From contig JBMNFI010000001.1 of assembly GCA_050949225.1 (NCBI GenBank), positions 434,001-498,000 on the forward strand: DNA of 64,000 bases, read 5' to 3'. Origin of the DNA: JBMNFI01 sp050949225. Lineage in GTDB: Bacteria; Bacillota; Dehalobacteriia; UBA4068. The notes under the pieces are model-generated. The model was given only the letters and a program-made list of their open reading frames with translations. It did not search any database and had not been told where the DNA came from. The translations under genes and the position numbers were made by a program. This document shows, one piece after another, positions 34,988 to 44,661 of the stretch. Position 1 is the stretch's first letter, and each line of letters begins with the position of its first letter.

Positions 34988-36123
34988 ACAGCACCTCCAA
35001 AAGTTATACGCATTTCATCTGAAAACGAACCTTTTCGTGGAGGTTTGTTGGTCTTTGGGTTTACGGCACTAATCAATCCCATCTCAAACATCATGCGTAA
35101 AACTTCTTTATAATTTTTCTTGATATATGGGCGGTCAACGCTGTGCTTTTCATAAAGTGTCAAAAAATCTATTGTTTGACCAGCATATTGCTCTAAGAGC
35201 ACACCTTGTAAGTCATCAAGCGGACTTGAGAGCAAATCGAATAATGTACCTTGCTTATAATGCACATCGCGAGGGTTATATTCAAAATTCGCAACACCGT
35301 CTTTTGTGTCAGAACTCTCTTTCGCCATTATTTCCTTCATTGTATCATAAGCAAGGAAATTCTTACTCAGAAAGACAAGATGATGGCTTGTTCTTGCCCC
35401 GTTGTCGCTTTTGAAACGGAAAGGCAAAACAAACCTACTACCATTTTGTCGTAGAGCATCACATAATTCTTGAACAACAATCATTTCTCGCTCATTGGCA
35501 GTTAGGGTATCAAGCAACTTACTTCGTAGATTGTTAAGACGATCATCACCAAACAACGAAGCCATATGTTGTTTTATAGCATCATTTTTTACACCCATAT
35601 TTACACGATTATAATTAAAAAAGAATATACAGTCACAACCCCAATCTTTGATAATTGAGGATACCAAATTAAGCGATAAGCCCTTATAGCCCCAAGGATC
35701 AACAAAGAAGAATGTCGGGACAATACTCTTAGAACCGAACATTTTTGCTATTTCGTCTCCGACTTCTTCATTATAAAAGCTCGGTGCGTAGTTTAGTTTT
35801 TCAATTCCGGGTACTTGTGCAATTGCTGTTTTCAGGCTTTCGATATTTGCAACATCTTTGTCATTAAACAACGTAACCATTCGACTCGAAAGATCAGGAT
35901 TAGAAAGTATCGTTTCTAAAACCAATAGCGGCGTAGATTTACTTTGGTCATCATACCTGCCAGGCCCAGCGAATAAGTCTATGTATGCCATTCGCTGGAC
36001 ATGCTGAGGATATCTCTTCTGTGTCGCAAGAATAATACTCGCCCACGTCGAAAAATATTTTGACACAATCCGTGCTTTGATTATTGACTGCTCGCGTTGT
36101 TCTTGAAAAAACTCATTGTTCAT
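34984..36123 (-). CDS. tcmP: three-Cys-motif partner protein TcmP
   Basis: A 379-aa member of the TcmP family, the regular partner of DUF5131. Two blocks look like a class I SAM-dependent methyltransferase: YIDLFAGPGRY (motif I-like, Asp49 to Gly55) and FFFVDPWGYKGLS (motif IV-like, Asp142-Pro-Trp-Gly). The spacing of about 90 residues fits that fold. The C-terminal third (YEKHSVDRPYIKKNYKEVLR) looks like a winged-helix region, and the tail is basic (NPKTNKPPRKGSF). I infer a base methyltransferase or SAM-binding protein; this is my reading of motifs. Its ATG overlaps the stop of a 30-aa ORF upstream and its end overlaps DUF5131, so all three are probably translationally coupled. Confidence 0.85.
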   Translation of the reverse strand: MNNEFFQEQREQSIIKARIVSKYFSTWASIILATQKRYPQHVQRMAYIDLFAGPGRYDDQSKSTPLLVLETILSNPDLSSRMVTLFNDKDVANIESLKTAIAQVPGIEKLNYAPSFYNEEVGDEIAKMFGSKSIVPTFFFVDPWGYKGLSLNLVSSIIKDWGCDCIFFFNYNRVNMGVKNDAIKQHMASLFGDDRLNNLRSKLLDTLTANEREMIVVQELCDALRQNGSRFVLPFRFKSDNGARTSHHLVFLSKNFLAYDTMKEIMAKESSDTKDGVANFEYNPRDVHYKQGTLFDLLSSPLDDLQGVLLEQYAGQTIDFLTLYEKHSVDRPYIKKNYKEVLRMMFEMGLISAVNPKTNKPPRKGSFSDEMRITFGGAV

Positions 36124-36212
36124 AATCCGCCCCCCTGATTAACCAATCCACACGAAGTCAGTTCTTCAGTCAATGTCTTATTGTTTTCGGTTTTACCTTT
36201 CCGGTAAAACAT
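36120..36212 (-). CDS. 30-aa small ORF between sbcC and tcmP
   Basis: The ATG at 36212 has AGGAG 6 nt upstream, inside the sbcC stop region, and the ORF runs 30 codons (MFYRKGKTENNKTL... ending LVNQGGGL) to a TGA that overlaps the tcmP ATG as ATGA. It fills the only gap of any size in the operon. The first 25 nt also form an 8-bp hairpin (GTTTTACC/GGTAAAAC, 36190-36210). It is hydrophilic with no motif I recognise. It may be a coupling leader peptide, a small subunit or chance; perfect SD spacing and stop-start overlap favour translation. Confidence 0.5.
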   Translation of the reverse strand: MFYRKGKTENNKTLTEELTSCGLVNQGGGL

Positions 36213-36221
36213 AATTATCTC

Positions 36222-38990
36222 CTAACCTACCTGTATTTCAGCTTTGCTACCACCTGTACGCTCTTTCGTAACGGTAATTTTACGGTCTATTTTTTCAGCA
36301 AGCCCGGGCACATGAGATATGATACCGATGAGTCGGCTGGTCTTCGATAGGCTCATTAACGTCTGCATAGCTTGGGTTAACCTTGTGTCGTCTAATGTAT
36401 CGAATCCTTCATCCACGAACATTGAATCAAATCTTATGCCACCAGCGTTGTTTTGTATTTCGTCAGAAAGACCAAGTGCAAGTGACAAAGCAGCAATAAA
36501 CGACTCACCACCTGAGAGAGTTTTGGCATCACGTTCAGAACCGTTATAGTGGTCTATAACATTTAAGTCCAAGCCACTTTGTCCTTGCTTACCGCTAACA
36601 TCACGCCGCTTCAATTCATACTGGTTACTTGACATTTGTAACAGCCGAATATTTGCCCGTGCAATTATTCTATCGAAGTATGCTGCTTGGATATACGTTT
36701 CCAGTTTAACTTTTTCCTTTCCACTAATATCCCCATTTACCGTGTCAGAGATCTCTTTCATCCATTTGTAGTGAGTTTCGAGCTCACGGATGGTATCTGA
36801 TGTTTTTGTGATAGCTCTCAAAGTGGTTTGATTGGTAGAATTTCGAGTGCTAATAATACGGTTGCTTTCTCCCAATACACGCTGCGAGTTTTCGATAGAT
36901 TCCTTTTCTTGTTTTAGTGCATCTAAATCCAGGGGCTTTGAATCAATAAGCTGTGCTTGTAATGTCTGAATCTCTGTTGCTGTGCCATCAGCTTTTGTTT
37001 TTGCCGCATCAAATATGGTTTGGGCAGTTTGAAGCGTATCTTCATATTTTTTCTTTTTAATAGTGAGGATAGATATTTCCGCTTTTGCATCAGCTTCACT
37101 CTTGAATTTGAGTTCTGCAGCCTGTTTATCTCGCATTTTAGAATCAGCTTCAATCTGAGTGGTCAGCGTAGCTACTTGTTCTTTTGCTTTACCAAGAGCC
37201 TCGCCGACTTTCACAAGATTTTCTTCAGAAAGCGGTATCGCTTCATCAAGTTCCTTTTTGCGATCCATTCTTTTTTCCTGTTCTCCAAGTTGCTCACCTA
37301 TGCCTACCAGTTGAACTTCTAACTCAGCCAATGTATTTTTTAAGACTATTGGGATATTATCGAACGGTGTTTCACCAAGTAGCGATGCTGCTGTTACTTT
37401 GATCTCATCTCGCTTGGTATCGACTTGCCCTCCTAAATTATTCGCTAAGCCACTGGCAGTTGCCATTTCCGTATCAGCGGTTTCAGCAAATTTCTTTGTT
37501 TTATCAAGCACCTCTTTTGTAGGAGCCTTGGGCGACAAAACAGCAGGCTCAGGATGTTCGATTGATCCACAAACAGGACATGGCCGCCCAACTTCCAGTT
37601 CCGCCGCCAATATACCTGCTTGCTCGTCAAGGTAAGCCTTGTTGAAGGCTTCATATTCATCTCTTTTTGTCTTTGCTACTGTAGACTTTGCTGTGTAGTC
37701 CTCTTGTGCCGTTTTAAAGCTAACGAGTAGTGAGCCATAATCATCCAGCGAGGTTGCCAATACCTTGAGTCTGCTTTGCCTTGTCGTTATCGCGTCCTGT
37801 TGACCGCGTAATGCTTCGGCTTTGGCTGCGGCATCCGATAACGAGTCCCGTTCTACTTTGGCAGTTTCAAGAGCAGCTGCGTCAGTACCTTGTTGTTTTA
37901 GTTGGTTTTCGACGTTTTTACTTTCAACAGAAAGCTTTTCTTCGTTCGCCGTTATAGTATCAATAAGAGTCTGCAATTCTTGGTACTTGGGTAAAGACCT
38001 CTCTATTTCAGTTATTTGAGTTTTTACACCTTCGTACTCAGGCTGCTTTTCTTTCTCCGCCTTTAAAGCCGACTCAGCTTCGGCCTGAGCGGTTGTTTCA
38101 GATGGTAGGCGGTCTTGCGCCGCTTTCAAAGTGTATCGCGCTTTTTTGTCCTGCTCTGCTTGTCCGACTTTTTGGTTTATCTCAGCCAGTTTAGTGCCGA
38201 CTTCTGTAAGCAGTTTTTCGTTCGCGGAAAAAACTTCATTATCAGCAACAATAACCTGGTTGAGCCATTCAATGACATCATCTTCCAATATAAGACCTGA
38301 CTTAGCATCTGAGAGTTTCTGTTTGTTTTCATCATCATTAGAATCAATTTGAATATTGCCGAGGTTATATTCGTAGTTACGCCGTTGCTCTTTAAGCTCT
38401 TGAGCGAGTCCGCTTGTATCTTTCTTGACTCTGTCTTGATAGGTTTTGTAAGCATCTGTGTAGAAAACTTTACGAAATATCTCAATGCGGTCTTCGGTGC
38501 TGGCGTGAAGGACTTTTAGGAACTCGCCTTGTGCTATCATCGCAATCTGGACAAACTGCTCGCGGTTAATGCCGAGTATTTCCTCAACCTTTGAATTGAC
38601 TTCCCTCAGTTTCGTAACAATTCGACCGTCTGGCATATGTAATTCGCAATCGGCTTTTTCTTCAGTTGTTCCATCGCCCCGTTGTTTTGCACGAGTGTAA
38701 CTCGGATTGCGTTTTATCGTGTATAACTTATCATGGTACTGAAAGGTAAACTCGACATAGGTTTCAGCATCCGCTTGCGCGTATTTGCTTCTAAGCATCC
38801 CTGCATCTCTATTGTCGCCACTTGTTTCCCCATAGAGAGCAAAAGTTAAGGCATCAAAAATCGTTGTTTTACCTGATCCGGTGTCACCGGCGATTAGATA
38901 CAATCCCTCCGTGCCCAGAGTTTCAAAATTAATAATCTGTTTGTCGGCATAACAACTGAATGCAGACATCGTCAATTTAAGGGGTCTCAT
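36222..38990 (-). CDS. sbcC: SbcC-like Rad50-type ATPase
   Basis: The ATPase partner of SbcD in a Mre11/Rad50-type nuclease that opens hairpins and trims protein-blocked or broken DNA ends. From ATG 38990 (GGAGGAGG, 10 nt) it is 922 aa. The Walker A box GDTGSGKT is at 35-42. Long coiled coils flank a central zinc hook, GRPCPVCGSIEHPEP (CPVC). The C-terminal head has the signature LSGGESFIAALSLALGL and Walker B FVDEGFDTLDD. The start overlaps the sbcD stop (ATGA). Rad50-type ATPases of this kind occur both as housekeeping repair genes and in defence operons; the operon context here favours defence. Confidence 0.92.
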   Translation of the reverse strand: MRPLKLTMSAFSCYADKQIINFETLGTEGLYLIAGDTGSGKTTIFDALTFALYGETSGDNRDAGMLRSKYAQADAETYVEFTFQYHDKLYTIKRNPSYTRAKQRGDGTTEEKADCELHMPDGRIVTKLREVNSKVEEILGINREQFVQIAMIAQGEFLKVLHASTEDRIEIFRKVFYTDAYKTYQDRVKKDTSGLAQELKEQRRNYEYNLGNIQIDSNDDENKQKLSDAKSGLILEDDVIEWLNQVIVADNEVFSANEKLLTEVGTKLAEINQKVGQAEQDKKARYTLKAAQDRLPSETTAQAEAESALKAEKEKQPEYEGVKTQITEIERSLPKYQELQTLIDTITANEEKLSVESKNVENQLKQQGTDAAALETAKVERDSLSDAAAKAEALRGQQDAITTRQSRLKVLATSLDDYGSLLVSFKTAQEDYTAKSTVAKTKRDEYEAFNKAYLDEQAGILAAELEVGRPCPVCGSIEHPEPAVLSPKAPTKEVLDKTKKFAETADTEMATASGLANNLGGQVDTKRDEIKVTAASLLGETPFDNIPIVLKNTLAELEVQLVGIGEQLGEQEKRMDRKKELDEAIPLSEENLVKVGEALGKAKEQVATLTTQIEADSKMRDKQAAELKFKSEADAKAEISILTIKKKKYEDTLQTAQTIFDAAKTKADGTATEIQTLQAQLIDSKPLDLDALKQEKESIENSQRVLGESNRIISTRNSTNQTTLRAITKTSDTIRELETHYKWMKEISDTVNGDISGKEKVKLETYIQAAYFDRIIARANIRLLQMSSNQYELKRRDVSGKQGQSGLDLNVIDHYNGSERDAKTLSGGESFIAALSLALGLSDEIQNNAGGIRFDSMFVDEGFDTLDDTRLTQAMQTLMSLSKTSRLIGIISHVPGLAEKIDRKITVTKERTGGSKAEIQVG

Positions 38991-40129
38991 ACGGAAATAA
39001 CCTCCTCCCAAATTTCGTCAAACAGATTTTCTGTATATTTTATCTGCTCTTCGCTCATTGGCTTACCATTCTGCATTTCAAAGAACTCTCCTAAAAGTTC
39101 TGCCGGAGCCTTTTTATCAGTAGATACTACGGTTTCAAGTGAACTGGCGGCGCGTGTACGCTTGTTGTCGTATTCCACACGCATAACATTGGGATAAACA
39201 TTCCGCAGCTTTGCCATTGCTTCTGGCTCGTCTTGTTCGTCTGTCAGGATAATACGAATATAATCTTCAGTGTTGGTATTGCGATAATTGTCACGGTTCA
39301 TTATTTCATTGTAAGTTCCACGAATTTCACGCATCGTACGGGTAGGATTTAATGGCAACTCGGAGACTTCTACTTCACCTTTTCTGCCCATTTCCACAAC
39401 AGTGATTGATTTTGAGTGGTTTGCCTCCGAAAACGAATACATAAGCGGAGTCCCACTATATCTTAGTGTCGGGCGTCCGATATTTTGCGGACGGTGAATG
39501 TGCCCAAGTGCGACATAATCAAAAGAGTCGAATAGCGCACCATTGACGTTCTCAGAGCCGCCTACCATTATTTCTTCAGATTCACTTGTGATTGCACCTG
39601 TTACAAATTGGTGTGCTATGAGGACATTCCTCTCGGTTAGATCCATTGTGGCACTGCTTAAAGCGGCGGCAACGGCATCTGAGTATGAGTTTATGTCTAT
39701 ATCAGAAAAATGCCTACGAACGATGGAAGGCTTGAGGTAGGGAAGCATCCACACATAAATATCGCCGAATTCATCTTTTATCGGTATAGGGTTCATTCTG
39801 CCGCTGTAAGACTGCACAATATGTACATTACTGTTTCTTAAAAGTTCTGCACCAAAAGCCACCCGCTCGGCGCTGTCATGGTTGCCTGAAACGATAAAAA
39901 CAGCTATCTCCAGTTCATTAAGCCATACAAGAAATCTATCCAGCAATTGCACCGCTTCCACAATAGGCATGGATTTATCATAGACATCACCGGCTATAAA
40001 AACGGCATCAGGTTTATTATCTTTGGCAAGCGTAACGATCTTTTGCAGGATATCCCACTGGTCTTCTAACATGGAAAATTCGTTGACACGCTTGCCGAGA
40101 TGCAAATCGGATAAATGGAAAAATTTCAT
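38987..40129 (-). CDS. sbcD: SbcD-like Mre11-type nuclease
   Basis: A 380-aa metallophosphoesterase subunit, dsDNA exonuclease and ssDNA endonuclease with two Mn2+ ions. The motifs are HLSDLHLGK (DxH), FIAGDVYD (GD), VSGNHDSAERV (GNHD) and VALGHIHRPQ (GHxH). The C-terminal capping domain (about 280-380) interacts with SbcC. It starts 23 bp after the Res-like gene, with GGAG 7-8 nt before ATG, and overlaps sbcC by 4 bp. Being locked between the restriction genes and tcmP argues that it belongs to the system rather than to chromosomal repair. Confidence 0.93.
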   Translation of the reverse strand: MKFFHLSDLHLGKRVNEFSMLEDQWDILQKIVTLAKDNKPDAVFIAGDVYDKSMPIVEAVQLLDRFLVWLNELEIAVFIVSGNHDSAERVAFGAELLRNSNVHIVQSYSGRMNPIPIKDEFGDIYVWMLPYLKPSIVRRHFSDIDINSYSDAVAAALSSATMDLTERNVLIAHQFVTGAITSESEEIMVGGSENVNGALFDSFDYVALGHIHRPQNIGRPTLRYSGTPLMYSFSEANHSKSITVVEMGRKGEVEVSELPLNPTRTMREIRGTYNEIMNRDNYRNTNTEDYIRIILTDEQDEPEAMAKLRNVYPNVMRVEYDNKRTRAASSLETVVSTDKKAPAELLGEFFEMQNGKPMSEEQIKYTENLFDEIWEEVISV

Positions 40130-40152
40130 GCATATGCTCCTTTGCCAGATAG

Positions 40153-42897
40153 TTAGCCAATTGTTGTTTGCTCATAGGTTGCGTTTTTCGCCAAGTAAGA
40201 AAAACTTGACTGTAGGCGTATCTCGTCATGTGAAATCAAGAGATACTTCCATGGCTTGCCGCCGTTTTCAGAATTGAATTCAGTAGCCGCACGGCAATAC
40301 TCTTCAGCCGCTTCTTTTTTCTCGAGAACGTCTGCATCTTTCATGTTTTTACTGGCCTTTGGCTCACACATATAAATTGAGTCAGCGGTTTCAACAACAA
40401 AGTCCGGCTCATACCGACTTGCGCCGCTTTGACCCCAGTAAATATTGAATTGGCGCGGTGCAGGGCGAAGCCATCTTAAAACAACATCATCATTCTCAAG
40501 CACAATAGCGAAGGTACGCTCTGTGTCGCTATCAAATTTATACAACGTATGTCCGGCTTTCCTGAAGCCACTGAAGATTTTCGATTTAACCTCAGAAGGC
40601 ACGAGGGGTGCGCGTAAATCGTATACTTCATCTGTTTTGAATTTGCCGCCAAAACTCGGCTCAATGCGAGTAAACGGACGCATATTCGCAGCTTTGTAGC
40701 TGACCTCTTCTTTATAAAAATGTTCATTCATCTGAACATAGATTATTTCGGCAATAGTGCGTTGCCTGTCTCTCATTACTTTATCGGTTTCATCTTCTTT
40801 CAAGTACGACAAAAAGTGCCCTTTAGCGTCGGCGATAAGTGAATATATGAGGTCAGCACAGCTTGCATAATCTACATTATCATGAACGATAATATGGCGA
40901 ACTATCTCATTTTCTACCGTGTCAACCTTGGAAAAGGCTACTGTTCCTATTTCCATAGTGAAAGTTTCGCCGCCTTCTTGCAATTCTGTTCCAAGTAAGG
41001 TGTCGTCAGAGGGATGCCAACGCATATTACTCGTGTCCAACTTGAAATCATAAAAACCACGTTTTACTTCTGTATGGGGTTGAACAACGGATTGCGGAAT
41101 AGGGATTACATTTTCCGTTAGGGCTTGGGCGCATGTTTCTATAGCAACTTCTACAACTGCTGCGAGGTCTTCCTTCTTTAATCCGAGTTCCGGCAGCTGC
41201 TGCATAATTTGTGAAACAATGCTGTTGTGAACCGTTTTGCGGATATTTTCATCGTTTATGGCATTGATATTTCGCACTTGCCTATTGACCTCAACCACGG
41301 TTTTAGCGGTTATGCTCTGTACAATGCTTGCAATCTGCATTGTTTGACCAGGCGTTTTCTGTGCAACATATTCAGGTGCAGTTTCACGCAGGGTTAACTC
41401 TAATTGCTGGGTAAAGCTGTCGCCAGAAGTCAGCGTGTCATAGACAGTCGGCAGCGGCACGGTTTCACGCTCATCATCGTTATCAGGAATATCCTGCTCC
41501 TCAATATAGTAAACCTTTCGGACAAGTGAGTTCGGGTCTTTGGCAAGGTCAACGATAGCTTGGTAGCGGTCATGGCTGACGATGGAGAGCCTGTCCACTT
41601 CATCCACACCTGCTCGTTGACCATAAGGCAGACGAAGCCCGCGTCCAATGGTTTGCTCGGTTAGCGTTTCGGACGCTGAGGCGCGGAGCGGGATAATTGT
41701 ATATAGATTTGTCACATCCCAGCCTTCTTTAAGCATATTGACGTGGATAACGATTTCAATCATATTCGTGGTCAACTCTAAAGATAGGAGCAACTCGATA
41801 TTCTCATCCTTTTCTGCTCCACGTTGGGATGAATTGATCTCAAGAACCTTATCTTTGTAGTAGCCATGAAAAAAAGCATCTGAAATAAGGTAATCACGGA
41901 TTTCCCGCGAGTGGTTGGTATCTTTTGCGACAACAAGTACAAACGGCTTTACTAAAGATTTCCCGTGGGAGCGGGCATAGACATCCAGCCTGCTCTTGGT
42001 TTCCTCGTGCAGGCGAATGCCATCATTGAGTTTTTCACGGTCAAGCTGCTGTGGAGTGTATTCTTCAGGCCGGAAGTCACGGCGCGTGAAAACAGCGGGA
42101 ACTTTTACGAACAGTCCATCATTTAAAGCGTGAGCAAGGGAGTATTCGTATACCACGTTTTTAAAGTCGATTTTCCTTGCGCCTTTTTGAATCTGTGGGG
42201 TTGCGGTTAGTTCCACTCCGAGTATTGGTTGGAGTTCATTTATGGTTTCAAATCCTCTGTCTGCATGGTAGTGGTGGCTCTCATCCATAAAAATACAGAG
42301 GTCGGGCAGCGATTGCAAATACGAGAAATAGGACTGCCCAAGAACCTCTTGCAGTCGACGCATACGGCCGCTTTCGGAGTTTAGCTTGCTGATATTGAAA
42401 ATGTTAATAGTAATGTTATTATCAAAAAGTGAGGCTTGGCGAAACTCATCGTAGTTATCGCCGTCTATGATTCGCGGTGGATTAACGAATTTATCCAGTC
42501 CATGGAAAACATATTTCTCGTGGGCTTGATTTCCAAGATCATTTTTTAGCTTTTTGTAAATCGTAAGATTGGGAGCCATCACGAAAAAATTCTTTACCCC
42601 CTTTTCATAATGCAAATAAGCTATCATCGCACCCATTAGGCGCGTTTTTCCTATGCCTGTGGCAAGAGCGAAGCATATCGATGGAAAATCCCGTTCGAAA
42701 CTGGACAGCGTCGGGAACAGCTCACGAATACTTGTAAGTTCCGCATCCAAGTTAGGAGTTTTTGAGAGGGACAGAATATCCACAATACGAGCAAACCGCT
42801 CCAAGCTCTCCTTCTGCGGTGGACGGAGGGCGAGGCGGTTGTCGATATATTTTGAATTATAAGTGTATGATTTAGCCGAATATGGTTCTCTAAGCAT
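40153..42897 (-). CDS. type III restriction-like helicase-nuclease (Res)
   Basis: A 914-aa superfamily 2 ATPase: Walker A ATGIGKTRLMGAM (about 78-90), motif II IFMDESHHYH, motif III ELTATPQ and motif VI QTIGRGLRLPYGQ. The C-terminal 80 residues carry a PD-(D/E)XK nuclease: YEPDFVVETADSIYMCEPKA, the Asp and Glu-x-Lys in order. This is the architecture of type III Res subunits, which translocate or diffuse and cut when two unmodified sites meet. I chose ATG 42897 (GGGAGG 9 nt upstream), 8 bp inside the end of mod; the extension to 42927 is unlikely. Confidence 0.88.
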   Translation of the reverse strand: MLREPYSAKSYTYNSKYIDNRLALRPPQKESLERFARIVDILSLSKTPNLDAELTSIRELFPTLSSFERDFPSICFALATGIGKTRLMGAMIAYLHYEKGVKNFFVMAPNLTIYKKLKNDLGNQAHEKYVFHGLDKFVNPPRIIDGDNYDEFRQASLFDNNITINIFNISKLNSESGRMRRLQEVLGQSYFSYLQSLPDLCIFMDESHHYHADRGFETINELQPILGVELTATPQIQKGARKIDFKNVVYEYSLAHALNDGLFVKVPAVFTRRDFRPEEYTPQQLDREKLNDGIRLHEETKSRLDVYARSHGKSLVKPFVLVVAKDTNHSREIRDYLISDAFFHGYYKDKVLEINSSQRGAEKDENIELLLSLELTTNMIEIVIHVNMLKEGWDVTNLYTIIPLRASASETLTEQTIGRGLRLPYGQRAGVDEVDRLSIVSHDRYQAIVDLAKDPNSLVRKVYYIEEQDIPDNDDERETVPLPTVYDTLTSGDSFTQQLELTLRETAPEYVAQKTPGQTMQIASIVQSITAKTVVEVNRQVRNINAINDENIRKTVHNSIVSQIMQQLPELGLKKEDLAAVVEVAIETCAQALTENVIPIPQSVVQPHTEVKRGFYDFKLDTSNMRWHPSDDTLLGTELQEGGETFTMEIGTVAFSKVDTVENEIVRHIIVHDNVDYASCADLIYSLIADAKGHFLSYLKEDETDKVMRDRQRTIAEIIYVQMNEHFYKEEVSYKAANMRPFTRIEPSFGGKFKTDEVYDLRAPLVPSEVKSKIFSGFRKAGHTLYKFDSDTERTFAIVLENDDVVLRWLRPAPRQFNIYWGQSGASRYEPDFVVETADSIYMCEPKASKNMKDADVLEKKEAAEEYCRAATEFNSENGGKPWKYLLISHDEIRLQSSFSYLAKNATYEQTTIG

Positions 42898-44647
42898 CTT
42901 CAAAATCCTCCCATTCATCAGCATCAAGTTCCGGCGGATTAATAATATTCAGGTTGTAGTCCTCTGCGCCGTACTCGCATTTGTCCAGTACCGATTGCGG
43001 GATTTTTCGGACATTAATATTTTCATATCGCTTGCCAAGACCTACATCGAAAGCAGGAGCGCAGATAAGTAGTCGCTCGTGTTCTGGCAGGTCACTGGAA
43101 ATTTCGTCAAGCTGTGCCGCCGTGAGATATTCGCTCGTTACATATATATAGCTGCCTGTTTGGCTTGTACCTTGATTCCAATAAATATCAGGATTGGGAG
43201 CATAGATGTATCCGTTGAGTTTAGCGATTGCCGCAACAAGCATCTGCGCATTGTATTTGTCACTGATGACAGCGTTTCCATGCTTGTCCTTCACAATTAA
43301 TGTAGGGGCAAGTTCGTAAAATTTAAACCCGCCGCCGCCTTGCCAGTTTTGTGAAGTCGATATCCCACCCTGTTCGCCATCTACAACTGCTTTTAATCGG
43401 GGCAAACAATGTGTATAGCAATGTTCACCCAGTTCGATTCCGATATACCGCCTCCCCATTTTATGGGCAACAGCAGCGGTTGTACCAGAACCAAGGAAGC
43501 TGTCGAGGACAAGGTCATTAGCTTCCGTTGTCATATCTAATATACGTGCTATCAAAGACTCTGGTTTTTTTCCGTTTGGGAACTCTACGCTACCTTCCTT
43601 AGTTAAGTTCTTTGTGCCGGCTATATAATTCCAATAAGTGCCTTGAAGCGTTTTCTTATACAAATTGCCGTTTTTCTCTTCAGAAACATCACGAAGCCAC
43701 GCAAAAAGCCTGAAATTAGCACCCTTGTAAAACTGCTCGTATAACTGGCCTTTATTTCTACCTGTTTTTGGGGTATATTCGATGGAATATAACTCACTCT
43801 CTATCCCTATTTCATCAACCTTTTTCATTACTCTCGGTCTAATAGAACTCTGGGGCATAGCTGTTTGAAAGATGCAGTAGGCGTATTTATTATAAGCATC
43901 TTGCTCGGAGATATTTTCATCCCTCATTATCTGTCCGATAGATTTTATGGAGAAATTCACCCGCTTATATATTTTTATTTCATCACCCTCGCCATCTACC
44001 GTGGAGTCAACATACACTTTTTCTCCAGGGGAAATAAGTGCTGTCGTATATTTCCAGCTTACACCTTCTTCACGATAACGTTGAACTAAATTCCCGATTT
44101 CTTCGTAATCATAAGCGCCCTTAAAAGTAGACAATTGTTCATAGTCTTTGGCATAAATAAGTATAAATTCGCAATTTTTTTTGAGCCTTTTATCTTCTCC
44201 GCCACCCGATGCACCTGCTATATTTTTCATATTAACTGAAATCATGTTGACAAAGTTCCTACGACCGAAAATTTCATCGCAAAGAACTTTTAAATATGCT
44301 TGTTCCTCATCATCAATCTGAATCCAGATTGAACCTTCACATGATAAGAGATTTCTTAATATTTCCAGACGGCTTTTCATTAGACCTAACCAAATTGAAT
44401 GTTCCAAATTATCATCATAATGTTCAAAGGCCGAGCCGGTATTATAAGGAGGATCAATATAGATGCACTTTACTTGCCCAGCATACTCCTGCTCTAATGC
44501 CTTGAGTGCAAGCAAGTTATCCCCGTGTATGAGCATATTTTCGGTGGCAGGGTCGCCATAATCTTTTGATGGGTCGTGCAAAAGTATACGCGGCTCAACA
44601 GCTGGTTCTTCACCTTTGCCAATCCATGTTAACTCCAGTTTCTGCAT
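42890..44647 (-). CDS. type III R-M-like adenine DNA methyltransferase (Mod)
   Basis: A 585-aa beta-class N6-adenine methyltransferase: motif IV CIYIDPPYNTGSAFEHYDD (DPPY at 65-68) precedes motif I DSFLGSGTTAAVAHKMGRR (about 383-400), with the target-recognition region between. This order and length match type III Mod. The last 130 residues (FYELAPTLIVKDKHGNA onward) are a further domain that often contacts the restriction subunit. SD GGAGG is 6-7 nt before ATG. It sits 14 bp after the SNF2 gene and overlaps res, so modification and restriction are stoichiometrically coupled. It would mark self DNA at one strand of an unknown asymmetric site. Confidence 0.9.
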   Translation of the reverse strand: MQKLELTWIGKGEEPAVEPRILLHDPSKDYGDPATENMLIHGDNLLALKALEQEYAGQVKCIYIDPPYNTGSAFEHYDDNLEHSIWLGLMKSRLEILRNLLSCEGSIWIQIDDEEQAYLKVLCDEIFGRRNFVNMISVNMKNIAGASGGGEDKRLKKNCEFILIYAKDYEQLSTFKGAYDYEEIGNLVQRYREEGVSWKYTTALISPGEKVYVDSTVDGEGDEIKIYKRVNFSIKSIGQIMRDENISEQDAYNKYAYCIFQTAMPQSSIRPRVMKKVDEIGIESELYSIEYTPKTGRNKGQLYEQFYKGANFRLFAWLRDVSEEKNGNLYKKTLQGTYWNYIAGTKNLTKEGSVEFPNGKKPESLIARILDMTTEANDLVLDSFLGSGTTAAVAHKMGRRYIGIELGEHCYTHCLPRLKAVVDGEQGGISTSQNWQGGGGFKFYELAPTLIVKDKHGNAVISDKYNAQMLVAAIAKLNGYIYAPNPDIYWNQGTSQTGSYIYVTSEYLTAAQLDEISSDLPEHERLLICAPAFDVGLGKRYENINVRKIPQSVLDKCEYGAEDYNLNIINPPELDADEWEDFEDA

Positions 44648-44661
44648 ATCGTTTCCTCCAG

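Noticed and set aside
36190..36210. Terminator between sbcC and tcmP
   Set aside because: The hairpin has no U-run on the minus strand and lies within the 30-aa ORF.
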